Positions 41,708 through 51,621 of a DNA stretch of 64,000 bases are shown here, in pieces (within the stretch, counting starts at the first letter, position 1; each line of letters begins with the position of its first letter). The position numbers and the translations under genes were made by a program. Source of the stretch: Aurantiacibacter sp. D1-12. GTDB taxonomy: Bacteria; Pseudomonadota; Alphaproteobacteria; Sphingomonadales; Sphingomonadaceae. The stretch covers positions 247,001 to 311,000 of the forward strand of contig NZ_JAPJZJ010000003.1 of assembly GCF_028858515.1 (NCBI RefSeq). The letters are read 5' to 3'. The notes below the pieces were generated by a model, which worked only from the letters and a program-made list of their open reading frames with translations, did not search any database and was not told the DNA's origin.

Positions 41708-42487
41708 TCAGTTCTGTGGGCGGATGGCTGTTCGGTAGAGGTGCCATGTCGCATGGCCGAGCACGGGTAGGGCTACGAGCAATCCGAGAAAGAGCGGTAT
41801 CATCGCAACGAACAGTATCGCTGCTACCAGAAACGCCCATACCAGAAGCACGTATTTGTTGTCTCTCATCGCCTGAAGGCTGGTGATGATCGCTGTCAGG
41901 AAGTCGACATCTCGGTCCACCAGCATCGGCAAGCTGAAGACCGTGATGGAATAGAATGCCAGGGCCATCAATCCTCCAGTGACGCTACCAACAGCCAGCA
42001 TGGTAAGCCCGGCCATGCTGTTCACTATCTCCGTCGGATCGGATCCCAGTCCGCTTTCACCGAGGAAGATCGCGTAGACACCATGGGCGACAATCATCCA
42101 GAACCCGAATGCGACGAAGATGATAACGCCCATGCTCAGGATCTGGTCGTCACCTCGCCCTTTCACGGCGGTCAGCACTTTGGACCAGGTGAGTGGTAAC
42201 CCCAACTCCCTTCGTCGGCTGACCTCGTAAAGGCCGACTGCGGTGAAGGGCGCGAGGAGCGGGAACCCGGCGGCTGCGGGAATCAGCCAGGCTGTTTCAC
42301 CGCGACTCCCGAGCAGGTAGGTCAGCATGAGGCCGCCGATTGCGAAAAGCGAGGCGAAAAACAGGCCGAACGCCGGTTTCGCACGGTAATCCTGCCAGCC
42401 AGCCTTCAAGGCCCGACCAAGGTCGCCCATCGTGAGGCTATTGGAAACCGTGATGTGTTGCGTTTCGGCCTGTCTTTCTTCGTGCAT
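41708..42487 (-). CDS. DUF2189 integral membrane protein
   Basis: 259 residues with six or so hydrophobic segments. DUF2189 signature: ALKAGWQDYRAKPAFGLFFA near residue 27 and the PAAAGFPLLAPFTAVGLYEVSRRRE segment near 70-95. Role unknown; such proteins are often near respiratory gene clusters. It follows ompW by 18 bases on the same strand, and the FNR box upstream of ompW may control both. Confidence 0.82.
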   Translation of the reverse strand: MHEERQAETQHITVSNSLTMGDLGRALKAGWQDYRAKPAFGLFFASLFAIGGLMLTYLLGSRGETAWLIPAAAGFPLLAPFTAVGLYEVSRRRELGLPLTWSKVLTAVKGRGDDQILSMGVIIFVAFGFWMIVAHGVYAIFLGESGLGSDPTEIVNSMAGLTMLAVGSVTGGLMALAFYSITVFSLPMLVDRDVDFLTAIITSLQAMRDNKYVLLVWAFLVAAILFVAMIPLFLGLLVALPVLGHATWHLYRTAIRPQN

Positions 42488-42505
42488 ATGTTGCTCGTTT
42501 TCTTG

Positions 42506-43174
42506 TTAGAAGCGGAAACTCACACCTGCGCTGAGGACCCACGGATCGAGATTGTGTTCGGTCTCGATTGCCAGAGTATCACCGGCAAACCAGCGCGCTG
42601 TTGTATCAACAAAATAGCGTTTCGCATCAAGTGACAGGGCAAAGCCATTGTCGTTCAGCGGAATGTCGGCACCCGCCTGCAGGACGAACCCGAACTCATC
42701 CGAGAGCGTGGTTTCGGTTACGCCAAGCGGGATTGTCGCCGCGCCCGGGTCTACGTCCACCCATAGGAAATAGGTCGCGCCAGCTCCGACATAGGGCGTG
42801 ATGCCACCAGCATCAAAATGATACTTTGCCGTGACCGTAGCCGGGATAAGCGTTGCGTTGGAAACCAGCTCTGCCCCAGGCAAGCCGGTCGTCCCATCGA
42901 CATCGTGCTGAGTCAGGCAGCAGATCGTCTCGACCGATACATTCTCAGACAGGAAATAGGATACGGCCAGAGTCGGAACGAAATTGTCATTGGCTTCAGT
43001 TTGCGTGTCTGCAGGAAGGCCGACCAGATCGGTGTTTACCTGCTCGATCTCACCATCAGGCAGTACAGCGGTGGCGGAAGCTCGCACTTGCCAGCGACCT
43101 TCGGTGTCTTGTGCAAGGGCCGGTACAGCAGCCATTGCCAATCCCATTGCGGCTGTTGTCATCATCCATTTCAT
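42506..43174 (-). CDS. ompW: OmpW family outer membrane protein
   Basis: 222 residues. Signal peptide ending AVPALAQ, then an eight-strand beta-barrel pattern: RWQVRASATAVLPDGEIEQV, NFVPTLAVSYFLSENVSVET, the GITPYVGAGATYFLWVDVD segment and C-terminal DPWVLSAGVSFRF ending in Phe. OmpW proteins are small barrels allowing passage of small hydrophobic molecules and in several bacteria respond to oxygen or FNR. An FNR-type box lies 93 bases upstream. Confidence 0.92.
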   Translation of the reverse strand: MKWMMTTAAMGLAMAAVPALAQDTEGRWQVRASATAVLPDGEIEQVNTDLVGLPADTQTEANDNFVPTLAVSYFLSENVSVETICCLTQHDVDGTTGLPGAELVSNATLIPATVTAKYHFDAGGITPYVGAGATYFLWVDVDPGAATIPLGVTETTLSDEFGFVLQAGADIPLNDNGFALSLDAKRYFVDTTARWFAGDTLAIETEHNLDPWVLSAGVSFRF

Positions 43175-43266
43175 CAGTCTGTCCTTGGCGCTGCAGTGGC
43201 CGCACCATGCGGTCTAGGTTGATTGCAGCGTCAATCGAACATTGGCGGCAATCCAAGGCTCTCGCT

Positions 43267-43280
43267 TTGATCCAGATCAA
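43267..43280. promoter_or_regulatory. FNR/FixK box between ompW and the regulator gene
   Basis: TTGATCCAGATCAA, a perfect TTGAT-N4-ATCAA palindrome in the shared control region, centred about 99 bases before the ompW start and about 41 before the regulator ATG. Confidence 0.85.
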
Positions 43281-43314
43281 GGCGAAGAAACTCGATCTGG
43301 TCGAATAAGATCGC

Positions 43315-44016
43315 ATGAAAATACAAAGCGAGCCTTTCGACGCGTTCTCGCGGCTGGTCTTCCCCGATGCGATTGCCGAACAATCACGCAAGCGTTTCGC
43401 GGCGTTGGCGAAATCGCGTGTGCTCGACCCGGCACGCGGCAAACCGCTCGACGCGTCGGTCAGCAGTCTGGTCTTTATCAGCAGCGGGGCAGTCAAGCTG
43501 GTTGCCCATGCCTCTGCGGAGCGTGAGCAGGTCATCGCGTTCTATTTCTCTGATGACCTTTTTATTCTTCCAGAGGACGGCAAGCACAGCTTTTCCCTGC
43601 AAGCCCTCCAGCGCAGCGAAGTGCTGATTTTCCCGTATGAGGAATTTGCAGCGCTGGCGCAGAAGGATTGCGCCATCCTGCGCTATCTTCTCGACCGAAG
43701 TGCACTGTCGCTGCACCGCAGTCGGGAAAAGACCATTGCTCTCGGTCGAAAGACCGCGTTGGAGCGTACAGCGAGTTTTCTTCTCTCGATGGCAGAGCGC
43801 ATCGGCCGCCCGCGCGGAGGGAGCGTTGAGATCGAACTCCCGATGTCGAGGCGCGATATCGCAGACAGCCTCGGCCTGACAATCGAAACAATCAGCCGCC
43901 AGCTCTCGATTCTGCGAGGTGATAAGGTGATAGAAACTCATGGGCGAGCGGGTGTTCTGATCCGGTCGTGTGGTGCACTTGAGCAACGCTCCGGGAGCCT
44001 GCGCGATGCTGCATGA
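43315..44016 (+). CDS. Crp/Fnr family regulator without N-terminal iron-sulfur cysteines
   Basis: 233 residues. Cyclic-nucleotide-type sensor domain (VFISSGAVKLVAHA ... EQVIAFYFSDDLFILPED) and C-terminal winged helix with recognition helix MSRRDIADSLGLTIETISRQL, the E--SR contact residues (Glu191, Ser194, Arg195) for a TTGAT half-site. No Cys occurs before residue 119, so it lacks the N-terminal iron-sulfur cluster of FNR and is closer to FixK-like members, which are regulated by other means. It is placed between ompW and the cbb3 operon, with matching boxes at both sides. Confidence 0.9.
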   Translation: MKIQSEPFDAFSRLVFPDAIAEQSRKRFAALAKSRVLDPARGKPLDASVSSLVFISSGAVKLVAHASAEREQVIAFYFSDDLFILPEDGKHSFSLQALQRSEVLIFPYEEFAALAQKDCAILRYLLDRSALSLHRSREKTIALGRKTALERTASFLLSMAERIGRPRGGSVEIELPMSRRDIADSLGLTIETISRQLSILRGDKVIETHGRAGVLIRSCGALEQRSGSLRDAA

Positions 44017-44032
44017 GGCTTTTCTTCGAAAT

Positions 44033-44046
44033 TTGATCTGCATCAA
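44033..44046 (+). promoter_or_regulatory. FNR/FixK box of the cbb3 oxidase operon
   Basis: TTGATCTGCATCAA, perfect TTGAT-N4-ATCAA. A TAACTT -10 candidate at 44068-44073 puts the start at about 44081, so the box centre is at about -41.5, the class II activator position. The ccoN ATG follows at 44099. Confidence 0.9.
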
Positions 44047-44067
44047 TGCGGTTGTTCCTGAGCCCGC

Positions 44068-44073
44068 TAACTT
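44068..44073 (+). promoter_or_regulatory. Candidate -10 element of ccoN
   Basis: TAACTT centred 31 bases after the middle of the FNR box; leader of about 18 bases containing GGAGGG before ATG 44099. Confidence 0.5.
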
Positions 44074-44098
44074 CATCGCGACTGGAGGGTGAATTCTA

Positions 44099-45775
44099 AT
44101 GCAAGCTGAAACTGCCTTGGGGCGGGCGGGGCTATGGTTCCTGCTGTTTTTCGTTTTTCTTGCTGTCGCAGTCGCGGCGGCTGATTCCGGCTTTGCCGCG
44201 CATGCCACGATTGTCGCAATCGTCTGCTTTGGCCTGATGTGCATGAGCGCTGCCCGGTTTGATCCGACAACCAGCCTGAACAGCTTCTTCAAGATGCCGG
44301 ATGCGCCATCGGTCTATGATGATGATCCGGTGCGTTGGGGTGTTCTTGCAACGATGTTCTGGGGCCTGGCGGGGCTTTCCGCCGGTCTGTTCATCGCGCT
44401 GCAACTGGCTTGGCCTCAGCTCAATATAGAGCCCTATCTCAATTTCGGCAGGGTGCGCCCGCTTCACACTAGCGCAGTCATTTTCGCCTTTGGTGGCAAT
44501 GCTTTGCTCGCGACAAGTTTCTATGTCGTGCAGCGGACGTGTCGCACCCAGCTGGCCTTTCCGGGACTCGCGCGGTTCGTGTTCTGGGGCTATCAGCTTT
44601 TCATCGTGCTGGCCGCAACTGGCTACCTGCTCGGCATCACCCAGTCGAAGGAATATGCCGAGCCTGAATGGTATGTGGACCTCTGGCTGACAATCGTCTG
44701 GGTGGCTTACCTGATTGTCTTTGTCGGCACGCTTGCCAAGCGTAAAGAGCCGCACATCTACGTCGCCAACTGGTTCTACCTCGCCTTCATCGTGACCGTT
44801 GCGATGCTGCACGTGGTCAACAATCTGGCGCTGCCTGTCAGCATGGTGGGATCGCAAAGCTATGGCGTATTTGCCGGTGTGCAGGATGCGCTGGTGCAAT
44901 GGTGGTACGGCCACAACGCGGTCGGCTTCTTCCTGACCGCGGGCTTCCTGGCGATGATGTATTACTTCGTGCCCAAGCAGGCCGAACGCCCTGTCTACAG
45001 CTATCGCCTGTCAATCATTCACTTCTGGTCGCTGATCTTCCTCTACATCTGGGCGGGTCCGCACCACTTGCACTACACCGCGCTGCCCGATTGGGCGCAG
45101 ACGCTTGGCATGGTCTTTTCGGTCATGCTGTGGATGCCCAGCTGGGGCGGTATGATCAACGGTCTGATGACGCTCAACGGCGCTTGGGACAAGATACGCA
45201 CAGACCCGATCATCCGCATGATGGTGATGGCGCTTGCTTTCTACGGGATGAGCACTTTCGAAGGTCCGATGCTGTCGATCAAGGCGGTGAACGGCCTGTC
45301 GCATTACACCGACTGGACCATCGGCCACGTACACTCAGGCGCGCTCGGCTGGAATGGTATGATCACTTTTGCCTGTGTCTATTTCCTTGTGCCCCGGCTG
45401 TGGAAGCGCGAGCGGATGTATTCGCTGCGCATGATCAACTGGCACTTCTGGCTCGCGACGCTAGGCATCGTGTTTTACGCGGCGAGCATGTGGGTCTCCG
45501 GGATCCAGCAAGGCCTGATGTGGCGTGAGTATGGTTCGGACGGCTATCTGGTCTGGTCCTTTGCCGACACCGTGGCTGCCATGTTCCCGATGTATGTGCT
45601 GCGTGCTTTTGGCGGTGTGCTCTACCTCTCCGGCACACTGGTGATGACCTACAACATCTGGATGACGCTGGCCGGCAAGCTCCGTGAGGAGAAGGCCATG
45701 ATCGAAACGCCGTACGATCCCGAGAAGGACAGGCCGATCACCGATCCCGCACCCTCTGCCGTTCCCGCTGAATAA
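44099..45775 (+). CDS. ccoN: cbb3-type cytochrome c oxidase subunit I
   Basis: 558 residues; catalytic subunit holding haem b and the haem b3-CuB centre of the high-affinity oxidase. Conserved histidines lie in [32 protein letters not shown] (CuB/Tyr-His region), [16 protein letters not shown] (two His) and [17 protein letters not shown] (low- and high-spin haem ligands). Many membrane segments; the N-terminus adds about two helices. GGAGG ribosome site 9 bases before the ATG. First gene of the cco operon. Confidence 0.96.
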   Translation: MQAETALGRAGLWFLLFFVFLAVAVAAADSGFAAHATIVAIVCFGLMCMSAARFDPTTSLNSFFKMPDAPSVYDDDPVRWGVLATMFWGLAGLSAGLFIALQLAWPQLNIEPYLNFGRVRPLHTSAVIFAFGGNALLATSFYVVQRTCRTQLAFPGLARFVFWGYQLFIVLAATGYLLGITQSKEYAEPEWYVDLWLTIVWVAYLIVFVGTLAKRKEPHIYVANWFYLAFIVTVAMLHVVNNLALPVSMVGSQSYGVFAGVQDALVQWWYGHNAVGFFLTAGFLAMMYYFVPKQAERPVYSYRLSIIHFWSLIFLYIWAGPHHLHYTALPDWAQTLGMVFSVMLWMPSWGGMINGLMTLNGAWDKIRTDPIIRMMVMALAFYGMSTFEGPMLSIKAVNGLSHYTDWTIGHVHSGALGWNGMITFACVYFLVPRLWKRERMYSLRMINWHFWLATLGIVFYAASMWVSGIQQGLMWREYGSDGYLVWSFADTVAAMFPMYVLRAFGGVLYLSGTLVMTYNIWMTLAGKLREEKAMIETPYDPEKDRPITDPAPSAVPAE

Positions 45776-45787
45776 GGGCAACCAGCC

Positions 45788-46540
45788 ATGAGCATGACCG
45801 AACGACACAAGAAACTCGAACGCAACATTACGCTGCTGGCGGTATGCACCTTTATCACGGTTGCCATTGGTGGCCTGGTGCAGATCACACCGCTTTTCTA
45901 TCTCGACAATACGATCGAGGAAGTGGACGGCATGCGGCCTTACACGCCGCTCGAGCTGGCCGGACGCGACATCTACGTCCGCGAAGGGTGCTATGTCTGC
46001 CACAGCCAGATGATCCGTCCGTTCCGCGACGAGATCGAACGCTATGGCCATTACAGCCTGGCAGCGGAAAGCATGTACGATCGCCCGTTCCAGTGGGGCT
46101 CGAAGCGCACCGGGCCGGATCTGGCGCGTGTAGGTGGTCGGTATTCGGATGAGTGGCACGTCCAGCACCTTATTAATCCGCAGGCGGTGGTGCCGGAAAG
46201 CATCATGCCGACCTATGCTTTTCTTGCCGACACTACGCTCAACGTAAACGATCCGTCCGCAAACCTTGCAACGCTGCAAACGCTGGGCGTCCCGTACACC
46301 GATGAAGACGTAACGCAGGCGATGGCGGACCTGATCCTTCAGGGAAGCGAGTTCCCTGGTGCAGGATTGGCGGATTTCAATGCTCGTTATCCCAATGCGC
46401 AGGCGCGTGATTTCGATGGCGATCCTGATCGGTTGACCGAGATGGACGCGTTGGTTGCATACTTGCAAATGCTCGGAACGCTGGTCGACGTCGATAGCGC
46501 TGCTGCGCAGCAGGAACTGGCGGAGGAGCTGGGTCGATGA
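45788..46540 (+). CDS. ccoO: cbb3-type cytochrome c oxidase subunit II (mono-haem)
   Basis: 250 residues. N-terminal membrane anchor (about residues 15-38), then a periplasmic cytochrome c with haem motif [13 protein letters not shown] (Cys68, Cys71, His72) and downstream [20 protein letters not shown] and [12 protein letters not shown], the latter with the Met axial ligand. Starts 12 bases after ccoN; its TGA overlaps the ccoQ ATG. Confidence 0.96.
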   Translation: MSMTERHKKLERNITLLAVCTFITVAIGGLVQITPLFYLDNTIEEVDGMRPYTPLELAGRDIYVREGCYVCHSQMIRPFRDEIERYGHYSLAAESMYDRPFQWGSKRTGPDLARVGGRYSDEWHVQHLINPQAVVPESIMPTYAFLADTTLNVNDPSANLATLQTLGVPYTDEDVTQAMADLILQGSEFPGAGLADFNARYPNAQARDFDGDPDRLTEMDALVAYLQMLGTLVDVDSAAAQQELAEELGR

Positions 46541-46704
46541 GCTTTTATGAAACCCTTCGCCACTTTGCGGACAGCTACGCACTCATTGTGATGTTCGCGC
46601 TATTTACGCTCCTGTGCCTTTACCCGTTCCGGCCGGGCGCAGGCGAGCGCAACCATCACGCAGCCACATCGATTTTCAAGGGGAACGACGATGGCGACCA
46701 ATAA
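46537..46704 (+). CDS. ccoQ: cbb3 oxidase small subunit CcoQ
   Basis: 55 residues. Single membrane segment ([20 protein letters not shown], about residues 15-34), flanked by a short N-terminus ([14 protein letters not shown]) and a polar tail ([20 protein letters not shown]). CcoQ stabilises the CcoNOP complex in other bacteria. ATGA overlap with ccoO; its last 14 bases overlap the start of ccoP in another frame. Confidence 0.9.
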   Translation: MSFYETLRHFADSYALIVMFALFTLLCLYPFRPGAGERNHHAATSIFKGNDDGDQ

Positions 46705-47620
46705 GCGGATCGACGAACCCACGGGCACCGAAACTGTTGGTCATGAGTGGGACGGGATCGAGGAACTCGATACTCCCATGCCACGCTGGTGGTTGTGGAC
46801 TTTCTACCTGTGTATCCTGTTTTCGGCCGTCTATGTCGTGCTCTACCCGGCCTGGCCGTTGGTAGATCGTGCCACAACCGGGATTTTGAACTGGTCGAGC
46901 AGAGGCGATCTCCAGCGAGAACTCGTTAATGCTGACGAGGCGCGTCAGGCGTTTCGAGCCGAACTGGCCGAAGTGGAGGTCGCCGATCTGCGCGCCGATG
47001 AGGAGCTTTTCCGTAGAGCCGTCGCGGGTGGTGAAGCAGCTTTCAAGGTGCATTGTTCGCAGTGCCACGGCTCACAGGCTGCAGGCGTGCAGAACCTTGG
47101 CTACCCCAGCCTGAGCGATGACGACTGGCTGTGGGGCGGTACACTGGAAGACATTCACTATTCGATAACGTACGGCATCCGCCAGCCCGACAATAATGAC
47201 CAGCGTCAAAGCCTTATGCCTTCCTTTGATGGCTTGCTGGATGCAGGGCAGCTTGCCGCAGTCACTTCGCATGTTCAGTCGCTGAGTGGCATTGCCGATG
47301 CCGACCCTGCAGGCGCCGGGCTTTACGAGCAGAATTGCGCCGTTTGTCATGGAGCGATGGGCGAAGGTGATCGCGATCTGGGCGCGCCCCAACTGAACGA
47401 TGCCGTCTGGCTTCGCGGAAGCAGCACGGCGGACATCACACAGCAGATACTCCACCCGCGTATGGGCGCAATGCCTGCATGGGGTGAGCGGCTGGGGCCG
47501 TCCACGGTCAAGATGCTGACTGCCTATGTCTATTCGCTGGGTGGCGGTGAGGATGCCGTGGCTCCTCCTGCTGACGAACAAGCAGTGGCAGAGGTCGAGG
47601 TGGAGAGCGGTGGCCAGTAA
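46691..47620 (+). CDS. ccoP: cbb3-type cytochrome c oxidase subunit III (di-haem)
   Basis: 309 residues. N-terminal acidic region with HEWDGIEELDTPMPRWWLWTFY (the diagnostic CcoP motif), a membrane anchor, then two cytochrome c domains with CSQCH (Cys122-His126) and CAVCH (Cys216-His220) and Met ligands near LMPSFDGLLD and GAMPAWGERL. Passes electrons from cytochrome c to CcoN. Overlaps ccoQ by 14 bases. Confidence 0.96.
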   Translation: MATNKRIDEPTGTETVGHEWDGIEELDTPMPRWWLWTFYLCILFSAVYVVLYPAWPLVDRATTGILNWSSRGDLQRELVNADEARQAFRAELAEVEVADLRADEELFRRAVAGGEAAFKVHCSQCHGSQAAGVQNLGYPSLSDDDWLWGGTLEDIHYSITYGIRQPDNNDQRQSLMPSFDGLLDAGQLAAVTSHVQSLSGIADADPAGAGLYEQNCAVCHGAMGEGDRDLGAPQLNDAVWLRGSSTADITQQILHPRMGAMPAWGERLGPSTVKMLTAYVYSLGGGEDAVAPPADEQAVAEVEVESGGQ

Positions 47621-49058
47621 CCCCGCCTCTCCAGACCCCGAAAGCTTGTACGAAGCGCGGCGGGCAGTCCATAACAAGCGTATCGACGGGCCGTTTCGCC
47701 GCTTCAAATGGGCGGTGATGATCGTCACGCTGGCGATCTATTACATCACTCCGTGGCTGCGTTGGGATCGCGGCGAGTATGCGCCCGATCAGGCTGTTCT
47801 GGTCGACCTTGCCGGGCGCCGATTCTACATGTTCGATATCGAGATCTGGCCGCACGAATTCTACTTCGTGGCCGGATTGCTCATCATGGCGGGCATCGGT
47901 CTGTTCGTGGTCACCAGCGCGGTAGGTCGCGCGTGGTGCGGCTATGCCTGCCCGCAAACGGTTTGGACGGACCTGTTCCAGCATATCGACCGCTTCGTTG
48001 ACGGAGATCGCAACGCCCGCATGCGCCTTGACAGGGCACCGTGGACGTGGGGGAAGGTCACCCGGCGAGGCTTCAAATGGTTGATCTATCTGGTCATTGG
48101 CTTTGTCACAGGCGGTGCCTGGATCCTCTATTTCGCTGACGCGCCAACGCTGTTTGCACAGTTCTTCGCGGGAGAGGCGGCAGCGGTCGCCTATGCCACG
48201 GTCGGTATTCTGACGTTGACCACGGTCACGCTTGGCGGCTTCATGCGGGAGCAGGTCTGCGTGTACATGTGCCCCTGGCCGCGCATCCAGTCTGCGATGA
48301 TGGACGAACACTCGCTGGTGGTCACCTACAAGGATTGGCGCGGAGAACCGCGTGGCAGCCTGAAGAAGGCGAAGAGGGAACCGGACAAATTCGGTGACTG
48401 CATCGATTGCACCGAATGCGTGCAGGTCTGCCCGACCGGGATAGACATTCGCGAAGGACCGCAAATCGGCTGCATCACATGCGCGCTCTGCATCGATGCC
48501 TGCGACCGCGTGATGGCTGACATAGGTCGTCCGCGCGGGCTGATCGACTATGCAACGCTCGATGACTGTGAACGCGAACAACGCGGAGAGGCCCCACGAT
48601 CACCCTGGAAGGCCGTGTTTAGGCCACGCACAATGATCTATTTCGGCATTTGGGCTGCAATCGGCATTGCTCTGCTTTTCGCGCTCGGAACGCGGACACG
48701 CACTGACCTTTCGGTAGCAGCTGACCGCAATCCGCCATTCACGATCATGAGCGATGGATCGGTGCGCAATTCCTACACGCTCAAGCTGCGCAACATGGAA
48801 AGCCGTCCGCGCGACATGGAAGTGAGCCTTGTTGGCCTTGATGGCGGTAGCTTCTGGACGGAGATGATTGACCGTTCGGAAGCCGGAGAGACCCAGCGCG
48901 TGACTGTTCCCGCCGATGAGGTGCGAGAGGTTCGTGCCTATGTCGTCGTCCCTCAAGGCACGCCGGAACAGCAATTTGCCTTCCAGTTGACCGCCCTCGA
49001 CAGCGAAGGCGAGACTGACCTGGTTGAAACGCAATTCAACGCGCCGGAGGCACGGTAA
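47610..49058 (+). CDS. ccoG: Cytochrome oxidase accessory protein CcoG (RdxA/FixG)
   Basis: 482 residues from GTG 47610, which overlaps the end of ccoP by 11 bases; longer frames are shadows. Membrane protein with ferredoxin-type 4Fe-4S motifs CIDCTECVQVCP and CITCALCIDACD near the centre, an upstream WCGYACPQTVWTDLFQHID segment, and a C-terminal Ig-like periplasmic domain (ADEVREVRAYVVVPQGTPEQQ). It reduces copper for cbb3 oxidase assembly in other bacteria. Confidence 0.93.
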   Translation: MASNPASPDPESLYEARRAVHNKRIDGPFRRFKWAVMIVTLAIYYITPWLRWDRGEYAPDQAVLVDLAGRRFYMFDIEIWPHEFYFVAGLLIMAGIGLFVVTSAVGRAWCGYACPQTVWTDLFQHIDRFVDGDRNARMRLDRAPWTWGKVTRRGFKWLIYLVIGFVTGGAWILYFADAPTLFAQFFAGEAAAVAYATVGILTLTTVTLGGFMREQVCVYMCPWPRIQSAMMDEHSLVVTYKDWRGEPRGSLKKAKREPDKFGDCIDCTECVQVCPTGIDIREGPQIGCITCALCIDACDRVMADIGRPRGLIDYATLDDCEREQRGEAPRSPWKAVFRPRTMIYFGIWAAIGIALLFALGTRTRTDLSVAADRNPPFTIMSDGSVRNSYTLKLRNMESRPRDMEVSLVGLDGGSFWTEMIDRSEAGETQRVTVPADEVREVRAYVVVPQGTPEQQFAFQLTALDSEGETDLVETQFNAPEAR

Positions 49059-49501
49059 TGGCAACGAAATTCACCGGGAAAAAGATGGCCGCGACCATGG
49101 TGGGTGGCTTTGGCATTATTATCGCGGTGAACTTCACCATGGCCTATTTCGCCACGAGCGGTTTTAGCGGTGTGGTGGTCGACAATTCCTATGTCGCCAG
49201 CCAGCAGTTCAACGATTGGCTGGATGCGGCCGAGGCGCAGGAAGCGCTCGGCTGGCACGCTGAGGTCACTCGGCAAGGGGACCGGTTGCTTGTAACGCCA
49301 TCCGGCATTCCCGATGGAGCGGAAGTCGAAGCTGTCGTGCGCCGCCCGCTTGGCGATGCGGATGTGCGTTCGATAGGTTTTGTGGCCACTGGCGACGGGG
49401 CGTTCCTTTCGGAGCAGGATCTGCCTGATGGACGGTGGATCATCCGCCTGTCTATTTCTCATGAAGGCGACGTCTGGCGTCAGGAATTCCGGCTGCAATG
49501 A
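49058..49501 (+). CDS. ccoH: FixH/CcoH family protein
   Basis: 147 residues. N-terminal membrane anchor with GKKMAATMVGGFGIIIAVNF, then the typical short periplasmic part with SGVVVDNSYVASQQFNDWLD near residue 35. FixH/CcoH is required for assembly of the cbb3 complex. Starts on the last base of ccoG; ATGA overlap with ccoI. Confidence 0.9.
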   Translation: MATKFTGKKMAATMVGGFGIIIAVNFTMAYFATSGFSGVVVDNSYVASQQFNDWLDAAEAQEALGWHAEVTRQGDRLLVTPSGIPDGAEVEAVVRRPLGDADVRSIGFVATGDGAFLSEQDLPDGRWIIRLSISHEGDVWRQEFRLQ

Positions 49502-51621
49502 ACGCACCTGTCACTCCCGCTGCCTTTGAAACAGGCCACTTCGAGGACTCGCGCTTCACCGTTCCCGGCATCCGCTGTGCAGGTTGCATCGCCAAGATCG
49601 AACGCGAGCTGGGCAAGCATTCGGCGATAGACAGCGTGCGCGTGAACTTCTCGGCAAAGCGTGTTGCGATCCGCCATTTGCCAGAGCTGGACGATGATAA
49701 TCTGATTGCAGCGCTGGCAGGGCTCGGTTTCGAAGCGCAGCGACTTGACGACAACCCTGTTGCCGAAGATGTGAGCGAGGCAAGACTGTTGCAACGATCA
49801 CTGGCGGTCGCGGGGTTCGGTATGATGAATGTCATGCTCCTTTCCGTCAGCGTATGGTCAGGAGCAGAAGGCAGCACACGTGATCTGTTTCATTGGCTTT
49901 CCGCGATTATCGCCTTGCCTGTGATTGCCTATTCCGGGCGCCCATTCTTTGCCTCGGCCTGGATGGCACTGCGCAATCGGCGCACCAATATGGATGTGCC
50001 GATTTCAATCGGGGTTCTGCTGGCGACAGGACTTTCTCTGTATGAAACGGTTGCGGGTGGCGGGCACTCCTATTTTGAAAGCGCCGTAATGTTGCTGTTC
50101 TTCCTGCTTGCAGGACGAACGCTTGATGCCGCGATGCGTTCGCGGACACGTGCCGGGATCGGGGCACTCCTTTCGCGGATGGGGCGAAGTGCGCAGGTCA
50201 TCGGCCCCGATGGCAGGCTGCAAAGTATTGCTGCAGAGGATCTGCGTCCGGGCATGGTGATGCTGGTTGCTGCCGGAGAGGCTCTGGCGGCCGATGGCAT
50301 TATCGAACAAGGTTCGACTAGTATCGACAACGCCATGCTCACTGGCGAAAGCAGGCCGGAAGCGCGTGTGATCGGCGACGAAGTCCATGCAGGAGCGACG
50401 AACCTGACTGCCCCCGTTCGCGTGCGGATCACTGCTGCGGCTTCGGATACAGTGCTTGCCGAGATTGCGCGCCTGATGGACGAGGCGGGGCAATCACGCA
50501 GCCGTTATGTTCGCATCGCCGACCGTGCCTCTCGGCTCTACGCCCCGGCGGTGCATTCGCTGGCATTGCTGGCGTTTATCGGGTGGATGATTGCCGGAGC
50601 CGGTGTGCACCAATCGTTGGTCATCGCGATTGCCGTACTGATCATAACCTGCCCATGCGCAATGGGCCTCGCGGTCCCGGCAGCGCAGGTTGTCACCACA
50701 GGGGCGCTCTTGAAGCACGGCATGCTGATCAAGGATGGCAGTGCGCTTGAACGCTTTGCAGAGGTTGATCTGGCCGTGTTCGACAAGACAGGCACTCTGA
50801 CGATGGGAGCACCGGCACCTGATCTGTCTTCTCTTGATGACGACGCCCGGCGCGTTGCGCTGGCGCTCTCGAGTGCCAGCTGTCATCCGCTCAGCACCGG
50901 ACTTGCGGTTGCTCTGCGCGATGCTGGTGTAGTGTCTGCGGAGCTGAGTGATATCGCTGAACGGAGTGGAGAAGGGGTATTCGCAAGCTGGCGCGGCATC
51001 GATGTGGCGCTGGAACGCCCCGATACGGCGCAGTCCGAAATCGCGGTCCAGCTGCGTATCGGAACGACGCGCACCGTGGTCAATTTTACCGATCCTGTGC
51101 GAACAGATGCCGGGCAGACTATGGCCGTTCTGGACGCTACGGGAATTGAAAGCCGCATCCTTTCCGGTGATGCCAGTGACGCCGTGGCGCGGGTTGCCAG
51201 AGAACTGGGTGTCCATGCGCGGGCCGGAGCAAGCCCGCAGGATAAACTCGAAACGCTTGAGCACCTGCACCGCCAAGGCCGCCGTCCGCTGATGGTAGGC
51301 GATGGCATCAATGATGGGCCGGCGCTCGCTGCGGCGCATGCTTCGATAGCTCCCGGATCGGCCAGCGATATCAGTCAACAGGCTGCCGATGCAGTTTTTA
51401 CAGGTAGCAACCTGATGCCCGTTGCCGTTACTGTTCGCGGCGCCCGTGCTTGTGCGAAAGTGGTACGTCAGAACTTTGGCTTTGCCATCGTCTACAATGT
51501 GCTGGCCGTGCCGCTGGCTCTTGCCGGACTGGTGACGCCGCTCATCGCTGCGATTGCCATGTCCGCCAGTTCTATCATCGTCGTGGCCAATTCATTGCGT
51601 TTGAGGAGCCTGGTGCGATGA
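49498..51621 (+). CDS. ccoI: Copper-translocating P-type ATPase for cbb3 oxidase
   Basis: 707 residues. N-terminal metal-binding domain with FTVPGIRCAGCIAKIE (Cys27, Cys30), membrane helices, the transmembrane metal site ITCPCAMGLAVPA, phosphorylation motif VFDKTGTLTMGAP, HP motif ASCHPLSTGLAV, and GDGINDGPALAAAH. Delivers copper for the CuB centre. The HMA domain holds a single CxxC. Overlaps ccoH (ATGA) and ccoS (ATGA). Confidence 0.95.
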   Translation: MNAPVTPAAFETGHFEDSRFTVPGIRCAGCIAKIERELGKHSAIDSVRVNFSAKRVAIRHLPELDDDNLIAALAGLGFEAQRLDDNPVAEDVSEARLLQRSLAVAGFGMMNVMLLSVSVWSGAEGSTRDLFHWLSAIIALPVIAYSGRPFFASAWMALRNRRTNMDVPISIGVLLATGLSLYETVAGGGHSYFESAVMLLFFLLAGRTLDAAMRSRTRAGIGALLSRMGRSAQVIGPDGRLQSIAAEDLRPGMVMLVAAGEALAADGIIEQGSTSIDNAMLTGESRPEARVIGDEVHAGATNLTAPVRVRITAAASDTVLAEIARLMDEAGQSRSRYVRIADRASRLYAPAVHSLALLAFIGWMIAGAGVHQSLVIAIAVLIITCPCAMGLAVPAAQVVTTGALLKHGMLIKDGSALERFAEVDLAVFDKTGTLTMGAPAPDLSSLDDDARRVALALSSASCHPLSTGLAVALRDAGVVSAELSDIAERSGEGVFASWRGIDVALERPDTAQSEIAVQLRIGTTRTVVNFTDPVRTDAGQTMAVLDATGIESRILSGDASDAVARVARELGVHARAGASPQDKLETLEHLHRQGRRPLMVGDGINDGPALAAAHASIAPGSASDISQQAADAVFTGSNLMPVAVTVRGARACAKVVRQNFGFAIVYNVLAVPLALAGLVTPLIAAIAMSASSIIVVANSLRLRSLVR

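Noticed and set aside
33938-43300. Genomic island integrated at tRNA-Ser
   Set aside because: tRNA-Ser genes are common integration targets, but I found no integrase, no duplicated 3' end of the tRNA and no phage or transposase gene downstream.
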